Assembly (NCBI RefSeq): GCF_004664715.2 | Contig: NC_051079.1 | Coordinates: forward strand, 62,237,660-62,301,659 | Origin: Peromyscus leucopus | Taxonomy: Eukaryota > Chordata > Mammalia > Rodentia > Cricetidae | DNA length: 64,000 nucleotides | Reading direction: 5' to 3' | Part shown: positions 1 to 12,964 of the stretch, in pieces | Numbering within the stretch: the stretch's first letter is position 1 | Layout of the letters: each line of letters starts with the position of its first letter | Notes under the pieces: model-generated | Databases searched by the model: none | What the model was told of the DNA's origin: nothing | What the model saw: the letters and a program-made list of their open reading frames with translations, nothing else | Made by a program: the position numbers and the translations under genes

Positions 1-885
1 GCTGAGAGTCTTGATGGACAAACTGTGTCGTTAGCATCTTGTCACCGTAACACAGGAACACACAACAGGGACCTTGTGACAGTCTTCTATAATAGGTGCA
101 GTCTTAACCCTGCTGCACTGATGGAAAACCCAGGACTCAGGGGAGCCAAATAACATTACAAGATCCGACAATACGTATTGGAAAATAATAACATTTAAAC
201 ACAGCTCTGTGAATGCCCATCTCTGCCTCCTACCGCACCCTGAGGAACAGACATGGGCTTTGTAAATGAATGTTTAATAACACTGTTGGGGAAAGCAACT
301 TTTTCCAACCCTTTTAAAGACTGAGGTATCGCTCTCCACACACCATAAAGCCCACCCTTTTGAAGTGTAAACCTCAGTGGTTTTTAGTAAGCTCGGCAAA
401 TTGTGCAATCATGTTACGAACTCAAGAATATTCTCATCACTCAAAAATGAAAAACTACACTCATTAGCCGCCACTCCTTTCCCTCTTGGACAACCAGTAG
501 GGCACTTCCTGTTGCCTAGACACTTCCGCTAAACAGACTCACATCTGTGTTTTTATATTTAGCATAATGTTTTCAAAGCTCATCTGCGCGGTGTTGTAGC
601 ATGTGTGAGGACTCCGTCCCTTTATATTGTTGAGTAATAATTCCATCGTATTGATAGACCACTCTTCATTCATCACAGGGTGGTCATTTGAGTCATTCTC
701 ACTTTGTAGCTTTGATGAATAATGTTGCTGTGGACATGGGTGCACAAGGTTTTGTGTGGACGTGTATTTTCATTTCTCAGGAATATATATATATATATTC
801 GCTGTTTTGGAAGACTATAAATAACATCAAACTCTGAGATCTCCTTTGCACCCTTCTTCCTGCGATTGTGTCTAGTTCTCACTAG
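1..885 (+). other. Myo5b: Myo5b intron upstream of E1 (partial)
   Basis: This is the 3' end of the intron before E1. It holds an old antisense L1 fragment (about 325-785), a short TA tract near 784-800 and the polypyrimidine/AG acceptor ending at 885. There is no coding sequence. Confidence 0.85.
325..785 (-). mobile_element. ancient L1 (L1M-type) fragment
   Basis: On the + strand this reads as the reverse of an old mammalian L1 3' region. Recognisable words include CATAATGTTTTCAAAGCTCA, TGTTGTAGCATGTGTGAGGA, TAATTCCATCGTATTGATAG and GATGAATAATGTTGCTGTGG. It is heavily diverged, with no open frame left. Confidence 0.7.
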
Positions 886-1031
886 TGGCTGACTTGTTCC
901 ACGACGACAAGGACTCTGTTCCTGCCACCAACACAGCGAAGAGTCGATCGTCTTCGAAGATCAACATTCGCTCTTCCAGACCGCCCTTGAAGGTCTCCAA
1001 CAAGGAGCACAAGAAATCCGTGGGCTACCAG
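886..1031 (+). CDS. Myo5b: Myo5b exon E1: motor domain loop 2
   Basis: This 146-nt internal exon encodes about residues 586-634 of myosin-Vb. The acceptor is CACTAG before TGGCTGAC and the donor is CCAG/GTCAGT. The first codon (V) is split: its G comes from the previous exon, outside the window. The peptide starts [13 protein letters not shown] and ends [10 protein letters not shown]. It covers loop 2, the charged, Ser/Lys/Arg-rich surface loop at the 50-kDa cleft that contacts actin in myosins. It is one of the more variable parts of the head, and the middle ([11 protein letters not shown]) differs from the human protein as I recall it, while the flanks are conserved. The peptide fits myosin-Vb better than myosin-Va, whose loop 2 is different. 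The frame runs unbroken into E2. Confidence 0.95.
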
Positions 1032-1776
<745 letters not shown>

Positions 1777-2070
1777 TAAGTGCCAGCCTGCTTATCCTGC
1801 CTCGGGATCAGCGGGAACAGGGCGGGCTCAGCCTTGCTGAGCTCTACGGAGTCATATATTGACCGGTCAGTCGCTTCCCAGGTGGGCTCCGTGCTGAGCC
1901 TCGCTAAGCAGGCTGCCTGCTTCCTCTCTTCCCTTCCTCCACACGTGTGAGACGTGATTGGGAATCCCTCTGCACCTGTACCTGTTGACGTGAAGGAGCT
2001 GGTGGGCAGAGCAGCATCCAGGGAGAGGAGAACCAGATGCCAGGTTCTCTGCAAGGCCTAGTGTACACAC

Positions 2071-2121
2071 CACCACCACCACCACCACCACTACCACCAC
2101 CCCTACCACCACCCCTACCGA
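2071..2121. repeat. (CCA)n microsatellite
   Basis: Nine or so perfect ACC/CCA triplets are followed by CTACCACCACC variants. On the minus strand it gives a spurious poly-Val open frame. Confidence 0.9.
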
Positions 2122-2342
2122 GGGTAGGAGGATGAGAAAGGGGGAAAACAGACCAGGACCAGAGTTGGCTGGTTCCAAGTTAATCTTTCACCCTCTTTGT
2201 CAGTTAATTATGATTTTACAGTATCCTGGTTTTGAAAGAAATACAAGGAGATAATAAATGAGAATTACCAGTGAGAAATTATTACAATTTATATGGTTAA
2301 AATATGTTGTTGTTGTTATTACTATTATTTTTTTATTATTAT

Positions 2343-2625
2343 TGGCTGGGAAATAGCACAATCAGTAAACTGTGATCCCCAGACCCACATCAAAAAGCCA
2401 TGTGTAGTGAGTGGTGCATGCTTGTATTCGCAGCACTGGAGATGTGGGATAAGCAGATCCCTGGGGCTCTGTGGCCAGCCAAGGTAGCTTGATCAGCAAG
2501 CCTCAGGCCAATCAAAAGACCCTACCTTAAAAAAAAAACAATGTGAATGCTACCTGAGGAATGACACCAAGGTTGACTCATGTCTTCCACACACACTGTA
2601 CATGTATGTGTGTACCCCTGTTATA
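2343..2625 (+). mobile_element. RSINE1-like SINE
   Basis: The order of landmarks GGCTGGGAAATAGCACAATC, GATCCCTGGGGCTCTGTGGC, a poly-A stretch near 2529 and then TGAGGAATGACACCAAGGTT follows the RSINE1 rodent SINE as I know it. It is diverged, and the 3' end is approximate. Confidence 0.65.
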
Positions 2626-3139
2626 CATATATAGCACTATATATGTTGACACAAACTATTGACATTATTCTAGAAGCAAAATTCGCCGTATCTTTCCTCC
2701 CATTTCTATTTCTGGTGTCTTCTCTTTGGCACTCATCACACGTGGGTCAGATCGTTCTTTGTCTTGAAGGATTGTCCTGAACATGACAGCTTGGTTAGGA
2801 GCATCACTGGCCTCCTCCTGGCACATGCTAGTAGCATTCCCATCAGTGTGACAGCCAACATTCTTACACATTACCAAATGTTCCCCAGGGGGGCAGAATG
2901 GCCCCATCAAGGGCCCTTGTCCTGTATGTTTTCATAGCACTTCTCCTATAAAAGTATTCTCCCTCTACTTTTAGTCAAGAACTATCTGTCTCGTTTCTTC
3001 TTCGTTAGACACTTGGCTGTGACCGGTAGAATGGCATTTAGATATGCTTCCCTCCCCCCAGCTAAAGGACCTGCCTGTCACAAACAACCGCCACTGCCAC
3101 AGAAGTGACTGTCAACAATTCAATGAAAACAGTACAGGG

Positions 3140-3265
3140 GTAGGAATGACAAGATGTCTCAGCCAGTAAAAGTACGTGCCCCAAACCTGAGGGCTTGAGT
3201 TCAAACCCTGAGAGCCCACAGAGTGGAAGGCGAGAACTGACTTGAGAGAATACTATGAAGACAGA
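3140..3265 (+). mobile_element. B3/B2-family SINE fragment
   Basis: AAGATGTCTCAGCCAGTAAA, then GAGGGCTTGAGTTC, then CACAGAGTGGAAGGCGAGAA matches the tRNA-derived head and body of rodent B3 elements. It is 3' truncated and old. Confidence 0.65.
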
Positions 3266-4017
3266 AAGGCGAGAAAGCAATGGAGTGACTCCTCTCCCGG
3301 GGAGGAAGAGGCCCGGGGTGAGTGTCAGTCCAGAAGCACCTGGTCGAGGACCTGATGAGATTGGCTGACTAATTGGTCTCAGGGTCTTGGTGGCTGAGCG
3401 GTGGCTGTAGGGATACTATGGAGCCTGAGGATTAGTTGGAAGCGAATGGCCTGTGCAAAGTTGATAGAGTAGAAGTGATTGTAGAAGCTAGAAGCTGGGC
3501 TTCTCCCTCTGCAGCCAGACAGCTCCAGGCTGTGCTGTTCCTGCGCTGTTTGGAAACAGGGAAGTGAAAACCTGGCTTTCCGCAGTTTAAACCTCTGCCT
3601 GGTTGTTTTTTAAATCAAATCAACAGTTAGGTGTTATCTTCCACATTTAAGAGTAGAAGCTGGTTTTCCATTCCTCATCACTCCATAGTGAGGCAGGTGG
3701 GGTCTTTAATACTGCAGAGATGAGATTAGAATGCTGCTCAATCCGGGCTACCCAGTTCCCTGGACGAGGAGGAGGAGGATGCGGTGTCTTCCTTGTCCTG
3801 TCCTTGTGACTTTCTCTTGCAAGTCCTTTTTCCATCTGTGATTACTGTAGCAAATCTGAGAGTTGTGGTTGACAGATGTTCTCCACACCCACTAAGTGAG
3901 TGAGGGAAACAGACAAGAGGTCATGTCTTGCCTGAAGTGGTCCCAGCTGTTAGTGGGGAGCAGGAGCTCAGCTGCATTCCTCTCCAGCTGCGTTAGTCCA
4001 CACAGGGACTGTGGGTG

Positions 4018-4270
4018 GGGTGCTGCTGCTGTCTGGGGTGGGGGAGAGCAGGCAGGGGACCACAGATGGGATGATGTGCTCTCTGGGATGAGGAGGAGAA
4101 GGTAGGAGACCACAGGTGGGATGCTGCTGCTGCTGCTGTCTGGGGTGGGGAAGAGCAGGCAGGGGACCACAGATGGGATGATGTGCTCTCTGGGATGAGG
4201 AGGAGAAGGTAGGAGACCACAGGTGGGATGCTGCTGCTGCTGTCTAGGGTGGGGAAGAGCAGGTAGGGAA
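4018..4270. repeat. 107-bp tandem duplication with CTG runs
   Basis: The phrase ATGATGTGCTCTCTGGGATG recurs at 4071 and 4178 (offset 107), and a partial third unit ends at about 4270. Each unit opens with a short GCTGCTGCTG run whose length differs (3 to 5 CTG), so the triplet length varies between copies. Confidence 0.9.
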
Positions 4271-5867
4271 TATTTTTGCTGACCTCATCACAAAAGGGGA
4301 TGTTAAGGCTAAGCTAAGAAATGACTTGTTCTAGATAGTAGCCTAGAGGACAGAGTTGTAGTGGGTGGATAGGGGCCCCTGGGACAAAAGTCCCACATTT
4401 ATCTAACACTTTTTGAAAACTCCTGAGTATCCGTTCTGACTGACTGCCTTAGAGGTAAGAGGAACAGAGCTTTCACCCTGAAGGCTTTCCCAGGATTGGG
4501 AGCAGCCCTCATATCCTAAGAGGCTTTTTCTGGGAACAATCAAGGGCCAGATCCCAGAACTGTGCTACGCATCAAAGTGGACAAAGACATCTCAGGGCAT
4601 GGTATGGGAGAGGGTAGGTTCCAGTGAGGGGCTCAGCGTTTCCTTCTGTCTTCTAAGCCTCTTACACTGCAGAGCTTTGGTCCTCACAGGAGGACATTAG
4701 GTTATCAAGTAACGGCTCTCATCAAGACCACGGAAAATTCAAAACCCAGCACTGAGTTGTCCCTTATGCACATAATGTCACTAGTTCATGGCCTGAAGCC
4801 CTCTCATTTAGAGCTGAAGTGAGCAGGAAGAGAGTTTGGAGAAGCCAGGTTGGGGGTGCAGCAGAGTGGGGTAAGCAGCGTGAGGGAGCTGAGGAAGTAG
4901 GAACAGGAACAGGCCTGAAGGAGAGTGTGGGTATCCTCAAACTTAGGACCTCCATGGAGTCAGAGCATGCCTGATATGCAGCAAAAGCTTAGAGTCATCC
5001 ATCTCCAGGAAGATGCATGCCGAAGCCAGGCAAGCTCGGGACACCATTTGCCAGTTCGATGACTCGTGAGGGAGGCTCATGTGGTCAGCAGCATGAGAAA
5101 GTGGTATGGGCCGGCCAGGGCCGGTCACACAAAGATAAGTAAACAGTCTGTCACAGAGAGACGGAGTGAAGGTGGCGGTCCCTAGGCCACCTTAACCTTG
5201 GAATCTAGAATCCAGGTGGGCTGTGCAGCCGTAAAAGAGTACCTGGGTTGTCAGGGAGAGTGACAGATGGTAGACCAGACATTTGTCCTGTGGGCTGATG
5301 CAGTAGTTTCCACCACTGTTCATCTACCGGGGTGACCCAGCTGCCTACAGCCTCACCGGGTTTGGTCAAAGCCTCTCCAGTCCAAGGCTGTGAGCCTCGT
5401 GGGTCCTCAGACTTGTTCTTTCATCTCCAGAGTTCAGGAAACAGAAGTATAGCTCCCTGGCTTCAGCTGAGCCACTGATAGTTAGAAAGAAAGGGCGTGT
5501 ATGTTCCTCATCACTTCTGAGTGGAACAGCAGTCTCAGAAAATTCTAAAAAGTGACTAATTCTGGGTCAGCTTGGTTCTTCATATGACCTCTGGCTGTCC
5601 TAGTCTCCTGCTGTCTTTCCCTGGGGTTCCCTCCAGCACCTGCTTCCCCACGGATCTTACAGCATGCCTTGCAGTGTGTACCACTGAGCCCTGTCCTCTT
5701 CTGCCCCCCTCCTCCCATCACACACAGGCCCTTAGAAAGTCTGTGTGAAAAGAAGAACCGCCCAGGGCAAGCTCTGGAGAGTAGACAGGAATGAGTCTGG
5801 GATGGTGGGCAGGACTCCGGGAAGCAAGTGGGCAAGGAAAGGGATGGGATTAAGAATGTGCACAGGG

Positions 5868-6033
5868 GCTGGAGAGATGCTCAGAGGTTAAGAGCATTAG
5901 CTGCTCTTCCAAAGGTCCTGAGTTCAATTGCCAGCAACCACATGGTGGCTCACAACCATCCATAATGAGATCCGGTGCCATCTTCTGGCATACAGACATA
6001 CTGTAATACATAATAATAAATAAGTCTTAGAAA
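5868..6033 (+). mobile_element. B2 SINE
   Basis: GGGGCTGGAGAGATGCTCAG is followed by GTTAAGAGCATTAGCTGCTC, CCAGCAACCACATGGTGGCT, GGTGCCATCTTCTGGC and AATAATAAATAAGTCTT. This is a nearly complete B2 from tRNA-like head to AATAAA-bearing tail, ending about 190 bp before E3. Confidence 0.9.
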
Positions 6034-6152
6034 AAAATGTGCACCATCTCAAGACTGTTGAAATGGCTCCTCCGCCCTTCAGTCTGTACTTTCCAGACCT
6101 TGTGTGTCCATCTGCAGCCAGTGGCAGCAGGTGTCTCATCTGCTGCAGTTGA

Positions 6153-6308
<156 letters not shown>

Positions 6309-8883
6309 TAATGTCACCAGTCAGGCCTTCCTCAGGCTGCTGTGGAGCATCGAGTGTACTGCCCTGGTGAGCCATGGTTGTGCTGTCAGCCTGGGACAGC
6401 TCCTCAACAAGAGCTCCTACACCCTGAAGACCCGAACAGGATGCTGACAGAGAGAATTTCAGCCTGGCTCAAAAACACGGAGTCAACAGGAACAGGCTTT
6501 GGGGAAGCATTTCCGATCAGTACGGTCTGGGTGGTGGGCTAGCTACAGTCACAAAATGGACTCCTCAGTCTTATCCTTCATCTTTTCCTCCATTGTACTG
6601 TGCCAAAACGTGGGGGCATAATATTTACTGTCTTTCCTATCTCAAGTATACAGTCCAGTGACAATGTGTGTAGCCATTCTTACCAGCCATTTCAAGAATT
6701 CCTTTAATCTTGCAAAACTAAAACTGTTCAAGGCAGCTGCCTGTCTTAGTCCATCTTCCATTCCTGTAAGAAAAGACCTGAATGAACAAAACACTCCACA
6801 CAGACTAACTGCATTTTCAAACGGCCTTGTGTTGGTCACAGTTTTAGTCTGAAAGCCCAAGGTTATGAAGGAAGGGTAAGAACTTCACCCGATAAGAAGC
6901 GGCCGAGTAGCTGGAGCCCTGTAGTCCCTCCTGAAGGCCATAATCAATTGGCCTAAGAACTTTCCCATAATTCCCCTTAGCCCTGCCTTGCCTCAGTCAT
7001 TCCACCACCTCCCAACACCGCCATTCTGGGACCAAATTTCTAACACAGGAACCTTCCTGGGGCAAACCTTACTGTACAATGGTCTCGCACTTCTCTCCCT
7101 GTCCCCAGCCCCTGCAGCCACCCTGTCTACTGCTGTTTCAAGTGTGATAAGCTGAGTTCAGGAACCTAGCAGAAGTATTGTCAGTAACCCCATTGCTGGG
7201 GGAGAGGGGGCACCAGAGACACAGGGATCTCTGGAGCTCAGTGGCAAGCCACTCCAGCCATTTGGTGAGGCCCCGGTTCAGAGAGCATGTCTCTAAGTGG
7301 AATGAGAAAAGAAATACAGTGGAGAGCAATCAAGGGAGGCACCCAGTGTTAACATCTGGCCCTCATGCGTATATCCACACGTATGTATGCACACACCTAC
7401 AGAACACACACACACCCCACACACAAATAAGCTGCATGTGTCGTGGATGTGCCACAGAACTATGCTACTATCTAGAGACCATGGCTCTCCTCTGGGCACT
7501 TGCCCAGAGATGGAGGGTGCGTGGTTACCACACTAGCTCTTGCAAAGTCACGTCGTGCACTAGTAATGTTGCAGAAGCCAAATGCCCTCTACTGTCAACG
7601 AGGAAGAGGCAGAGTGGTGTGGCCGCCCTGGAGCCTGCTCATCAGGATCCGCTGCTCTGCCATCTCTCTCTTGGGAGGTAGAAGGAGCCAGCGTGGGGGT
7701 AGCCCAAGGCCTCCCTCCTCTCTACACCTGGCACTTTCCCAGGCAGTGGAGGGACCAGTTTCATGCACTGTGGTTAATTGCCCATAAACAGCTTAACCAT
7801 AAACAATTCCCACATGTCAGGCCTGGAAGGGAAATTGCTGATAGAATCAGGGATTTGCACTTGACCTGGAAAGGGTGAGAACGGTTACTAATCTGCAGCA
7901 TCCAGGCAGCTTTTCACAGCCAAGAAGGCTTAGGCAATTGTTCAGGGTAATGCTGGAGCCATGTGAAAGGCTTTTCAACCGCATCTTCCCTTTGAGAAGC
8001 AAGAGGCGGTGTCCTGGGGTCCTGTCTCATGTTTCGATCTGAAGGTCAGAGCAGAAGCAGTTATAGACTCCACCTGCTTTCCAGTCTGTTCTTGCAGTAT
8101 CTGGCATTGCCTTTTGATTGGCAGTGTAGGGCTCAGGTCTGACATGTGCCACTTGGTTTCTCATTACCTCTGCCTGCCTTTCAGTGCCTGCCACAGCCCC
8201 TGGGTTCAGAACCTACAGTTTCATTCATTGGGAGAACTGGAGGGAGGAGCTGAGTGCTCCCAAGCTACATTTTTATGGGTGCTGCTCTCCTGGCTCTTGT
8301 ATCTGCTGGACTCCCAAGACATCATCTAACAAGAGGGCATTGTTAGTCCAGCCATGATTCGCCTGCTGATTCTTAGAATTGGGTGTTGTGACCATTAGTG
8401 GCAAGCAAACCAACTGAATGGGCTGCGGCCAGATTCTCCTTGGGGAAAAAAAAAAAAAAATGGGTTGGAATTGTAATAGGACAGTTTGTGGAAGAAAGGA
8501 TGTTATGGCATGACCACATTTCTGTGTTGTGGGCCAAAAAGACATACTGTAATTTAGCATGTTTCCCAGGGAGGCTCACAGAAGGACGTGGGCTGCTGAG
8601 TCACCGGCCAGCAACTGAGTTGGTTCTAGAATCAACACCCTTTTGCTTGGACCGTGTTAGTTCCCAGCAGTACTACTCAAGCCAGTCAAGTGTTTACTTT
8701 TCAAACAAAGGCTTATTGCCACACATGGCTGCCTGTGTGGGGCCGTAAGTATTCGGGGGCGCATGAGAGAGACTTCTGGTTTTCTTGTTGTGAAATCCCT
8801 GTGTGTGACCTCAAGTCAGCGTTCTGAAATTCCCCCAAATTCTCCAGGCAACTGAAGAGGTTAACTTACAAATTGTATAAAAA

Positions 8884-8964
8884 GGCTTGGTGTTCCTGAG
8901 TGGTACTGTGCTTGCTTTGCATGCATAAGGCCTTGGATTCAATCCCCAGCACCAACCACACATA
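8884..8964 (+). mobile_element. ID-type SINE
   Basis: GAGTGGTACTGTGCTTGCTT, then GCATAAGGCCTTGGATTC, then AATCCCCAGCACCA is the tRNA-Ala-derived ID core. A CA-rich tract follows directly, replacing the usual A tail. Confidence 0.8.
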
Positions 8965-8968
8965 GTGT

Positions 8969-8973
8969 ATACA

Positions 8974-9006
<33 letters not shown>

Positions 9007-9030
9007 TCGCACACATGCACACACGCATTA
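8969..9030. repeat. (CA)n microsatellite with interruptions
   Basis: A run of perfect AC dinucleotides is followed by ACTCGCAC and ATGCAC interruptions. Confidence 0.9.
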
Positions 9031-10830
9031 GAACTAAGTTATCCCAGGGCAAACTGTTTGGAGGTATTGTGTGAGAAGCTCAGGGAGATGGATGCTCAGC
9101 AACTATGCCTATGCTCTGCTTAGCCTGGATGAACAGACAAACCTGAGGTAGCCATCTTTATGGACAACTTGTGAAGTATGTATAATAGGATTGTGTCAAG
9201 CTGTGAAGACACTGGGAAAACATATGACAGTGAGACAGTCTAGGGTAGATAGGGCCAGTGGGAGAAGAAACATCTCAGTGAAAGGAACCACCTATTTCAC
9301 CAGGAACTTTCTCACTGAATTATTTCCTGGTAGGACAAATGACTTTCAGAAGACGTCACTCCGAAAAGTGTCTCCTTGGACATCAGGAAAAGGACGATGT
9401 GCCTGACATGGTTAACTTGATACCCTCCCAGTCAGGGTTCTGTATCCACCTGCCACCTCTGAGCCACTGGGCTGAGATGTCACACAGACTTGCTATGTGA
9501 AATCATAGAGACAGAGCATGCCACTGCATTCCTACAGGATTTGCTGTTGCAGCACAATACAGTCTGTTTTCAAGGAGGAAGAGGGGACATTTATTTCTGG
9601 GGTCTCACGAGAGCTTTCTGTGGAATGAGAACAGCCTTTTGCCTTCATAGGATCCTCCTCTCCCACAGTCCTCTCTCCATACCTCTCTGTGAAGCATCCA
9701 GACCTGTGTTGACACACCTACCCACCAGGAGCTCAAAGCCAGAAGACACAAGCTTGAAGCCATTTAGGGGGGTAATGCTCATGCAGGTGCAAGGATGTAG
9801 GACAAGTATGAGAGAAGCTGTAGCCTCTCAGGAGTGAGATTTAAGCTGGGCCTTAAAGAGCAGGAATTCAGGTTGATGGGGAGACAATAGGAACTGTCAC
9901 TCCATTAAGGCAGACAAGTTAGAGTACTTCTTTGCCAACGTCGTGCCCTCTTAAAATTGCTAGTCTGTGAGGCGCAGCAAGCTCATACTCTGGGTCTGCC
10001 CAGTGTCTCACCCAGCAGCAAGGAGAAGCCGCGCATGCTGAGTCTTCAGCTCCATATGGAAGTGGTGTCGACTGTTCAGCCCACATGGCTGCAGGTAGAG
10101 CTGCCGCCTGCAGAGATGGCAATGCCACAACTTGCTGGCCTCTTACAGCGTACCTAATAGATATCTTCTCCTGTGTCCCAGTTATTTCAGAGCTCTTTCC
10201 AGCAGGTAATTGTGAGTGCCTCTGTGCCTTTTCTTTTTGTAATTACAGGTATTGTAGAAGGTGCAGGGATGAAAGGATGTGTTTCTGGTATTGCAGAAAG
10301 CTATGGTTTAAATTCATGGGCCTAGCTCTAACACGTGCTTCCTGTGTCCTCCTTACATTTGCTAAAGGATCCAAGAGAGGTTTTGGACCCCCTTTTTTTG
10401 GACCTACATTTTGCTAAAGGGTCCAAGAGAGGTTTCCCTTCCCAAACTACCATTGGAAATGACACACTACAGAAAGCAGCAACTCGGTTAGTGTTGAAAT
10501 GGAGTTACATCACCCATTCTATCACATGTAGATCCTTTCATCCCCCTGTCCACACCAAGTTCCAGCATCCAGTCTGCCATTAAGAGCAGACATTCTGTTG
10601 ACCTGGCTTGGGGAGACCTTCGTGGAACCAGAGGGACTTGAGCAGTTTGGGATTCACCTACAAAAAGGATTCACCTCCCCAGCTGCTGAGAACTCACCCA
10701 GGGGAGTGAGAGTGGTTTCCCTTGCATTTGCTTGTCAAGTAACTACAGATTACTTCCCAAGCCTCTGTCCGTGGGCTCCAAAGATTAGAGAAATCCCAGC
10801 TTGTAACATCTTCCTGTGTCTCTCTTATTT

Positions 10831-10832
<2 letters not shown>

Positions 10833-10887
<55 letters not shown>
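10833..10887. repeat. (GA)n microsatellite
   Basis: About 27 perfect AG units. It encodes spurious Arg-Glu or Ser-Leu runs in the flanking open frames. Confidence 0.95.
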
Positions 10888-10892
<5 letters not shown>

Positions 10893-11509
10893 CACGAACT
10901 GGAAAGAAAGGGCACAGTCCAGAATTACAGCCAGCTGACAACCCTTCATGTCATTCTTCCCAAGAGCTCAAGCCTTTTGGATAATCAAACCACCCAAATG
11001 ATGCCTTGGAAGGAATTCTTTCCCCTATTTGAAAATGAAGACATGACCAGCACACCGCTAAGTTTCCCAAAGTTAACCAGTGAGAACAAATGTGGCATGG
11101 TTAGCTGGCAGCACTGTTGTGGGTCTCCCACAGGCTGCAGGGTACCTATCTACTTTTATCCTCCCCGAGAATTACAGCTCTCTAGGAAGCTGACTTATAA
11201 TGAAAATGTATCATTCAATTCGAAACGCTGTGCAGTAGCCAAGAAATATGCTCACAGTAAGGAGCATAAAGAAAGGTGATGGATGGACTGTCAGGATAGC
11301 AGCTCCCTCTTGTCCCCAGTTCTCATCTCTGTGCAGTTAACCATCTCCAGACACTCTCACAGCTTCACAACTGAAAGAACTGTGAGGCAAATACTGCTTG
11401 GCTGAAATAGGTGTGGGAGGACTCCTCAAACATGCAGTGTTTGAATGAGAAGAGGCAAAACAGAACTGAATGAACTCAGTTTGCATCCTTTTCTTAGAAG
11501 TCCAGTACT

Positions 11510-11652
11510 GGTTTTTAATCTTGAGACAGGGTCTCACTTTGCAGCCCAGGCTGGCCTTGGAGTCTCATAGAGCCTAAGCTGGCCTCAAACTGGCAGCAGG
11601 TCCTCCTGCCTTGGTCTTCCAAGTGCTGAGCCTATAGGAATGTGCCGCCTTG
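11510..11652 (-). mobile_element. B1 SINE, old
   Basis: On the + strand it reads GAGACAGGGTCTCACTTTGC, CAGGCTGGCCTTGGAGTCTC, then AAGTGCTGAGCCTATAGGAA, i.e. an inverted B1. Several differences from consensus point to an older copy. Confidence 0.8.
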
Positions 11653-11926
11653 AACAGTGCTTACTAGAAAGGCTTCCAGCTTCCTCAACTTTACCTTTCC
11701 CGACCCAGGTGGGAAAACAGGTTTAAATTACAGAATTAGGTGGAGGTCTTGGGAACCACCTACTCACCTCCTAGCTTATCATATTTGAATCCTACAGTTG
11801 CTGCCTTTGCTCTTGAACTTCTACCAAGCGTATATGGCAGAACTTAGCCCAGAATGATGTGGCTTCTCATCTCTGGCTGTTGGAGCTCTGTCTGTCCTCC
11901 TATGGACTGGGGTCTGAGCCAATAGT

Positions 11927-12124
11927 TCTCAGCCTTCCTAATGCTGCAAGCCTTTAATATAGTTCCTCACATTGTAGTGACCCCCCCCATAATAGAATTA
12001 GTTTTTCACTACTTTATAACTGTAATTTTGCTACTGTTATGAATAATAATGTGAACATCCAATATGCAGGGTTATGATATGTGACCCCCCCGAGGGGTCA
12101 TGACCCACAGGTTGAGAACCACTG
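11927..12124. mobile_element. URR1 (hAT-Charlie-type) non-autonomous DNA transposon
   Basis: The ends AATAGTTCTCAGCCTTCCTA and CACAGGTTGAGAACCACTGC form an imperfect terminal inverted repeat. The interior has the typical CACTACTTTATAACTGTAAT and TTGCTACTGTTATGAATAAT. It has no coding capacity. Confidence 0.8.
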
Positions 12125-12299
12125 CCGTAGCTCATACTCAGGCCTGTTCATCACAGTTGTGAGGATTCACTTCCAAACTAAGAAACCAGCACTCCTCTTC
12201 ACACCTACGAAGTCAAGTTCTCAGACTGGGCTCTGAGCACACTTGCAGTTTGGCAGGATTCCTCAATGATTTCAAAATATTTCCATTTTGTATTTTGTT

Positions 12300-12525
12300 G
12301 TTGGTCGTTTTGTTTGTTTGTGTGTGTGTTTGTTTTGTTTGCTGTGCTGGGTTCATACTTAGAGCTTTGCATATGCTGGGTGAGTGCTCAACTACTGAGT
12401 TATATACCCAGTCCGTATTTTCTGAGACAGGCTCTTGCTATGTAGACCTGGCTGATATCAAGCTGGAAATCCTCCTGCCTCAGGTTACTGAGTGCTGGTA
12501 GATAGACATGTGTGCCGCCATGTCT
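12300..12525 (-). mobile_element. B4-like composite SINE (ID-related plus B1-related)
   Basis: The + strand shows a T/G-rich start, then an inverted ID-like part (TGCTGGGTGAGTGCTCAACT and ATATACCCAGTCC), then an inverted B1-like part (CTGAGACAGGCTCTTGCTAT). The assignment to B4 is tentative. Confidence 0.6.
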
Positions 12526-12964
12526 GACTTCTCAATCATTTCTTTTAAATCGTCCTGCCAGAAAACCATTACCCTGGAGGCACACGTGGACTTTGGTAAA
12601 TTCCAGCCATCCAGTCCCTTCTAGTCCACATTAGGCCTGGGATTTCCTGAGGTTTTCCTTGCTTTGTGGCTTAGCAGCAGCTTAGAGATAACAATGGGCA
12701 ATTGTGCCTCCCTGGATCTTTATAAAACTAAAGCAAGCTTGAGAGTGGAACCACACTGAGGCTAAGCTTGTACTCCTCCGGGAAGCCCAGGGCACCAGGA
12801 GAAGATAGAGGAGAGTGCAGGTTTATTTGTGAAATGGTGCCCATAATGCAGCCTTTACACCACTCTGGGGACTTACTCGGGGATGTTAATGTTGAACCAT
12901 GAGGACACATGTCCCCTGATGAAGGCCACTCATATAATCCATGTACTGTCAACTTCACCCCCAA

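Noticed and set aside
10694..10984. Open frames with long Arg-Glu or Ser-Leu runs
   Set aside because: Translation of the (GA)n microsatellite. The same applies to Cys-Val and His-Thr runs over the CA/GT tracts at 8.97, 15.27, 38.97, 47.39, 51.52 and 58.33 kb.
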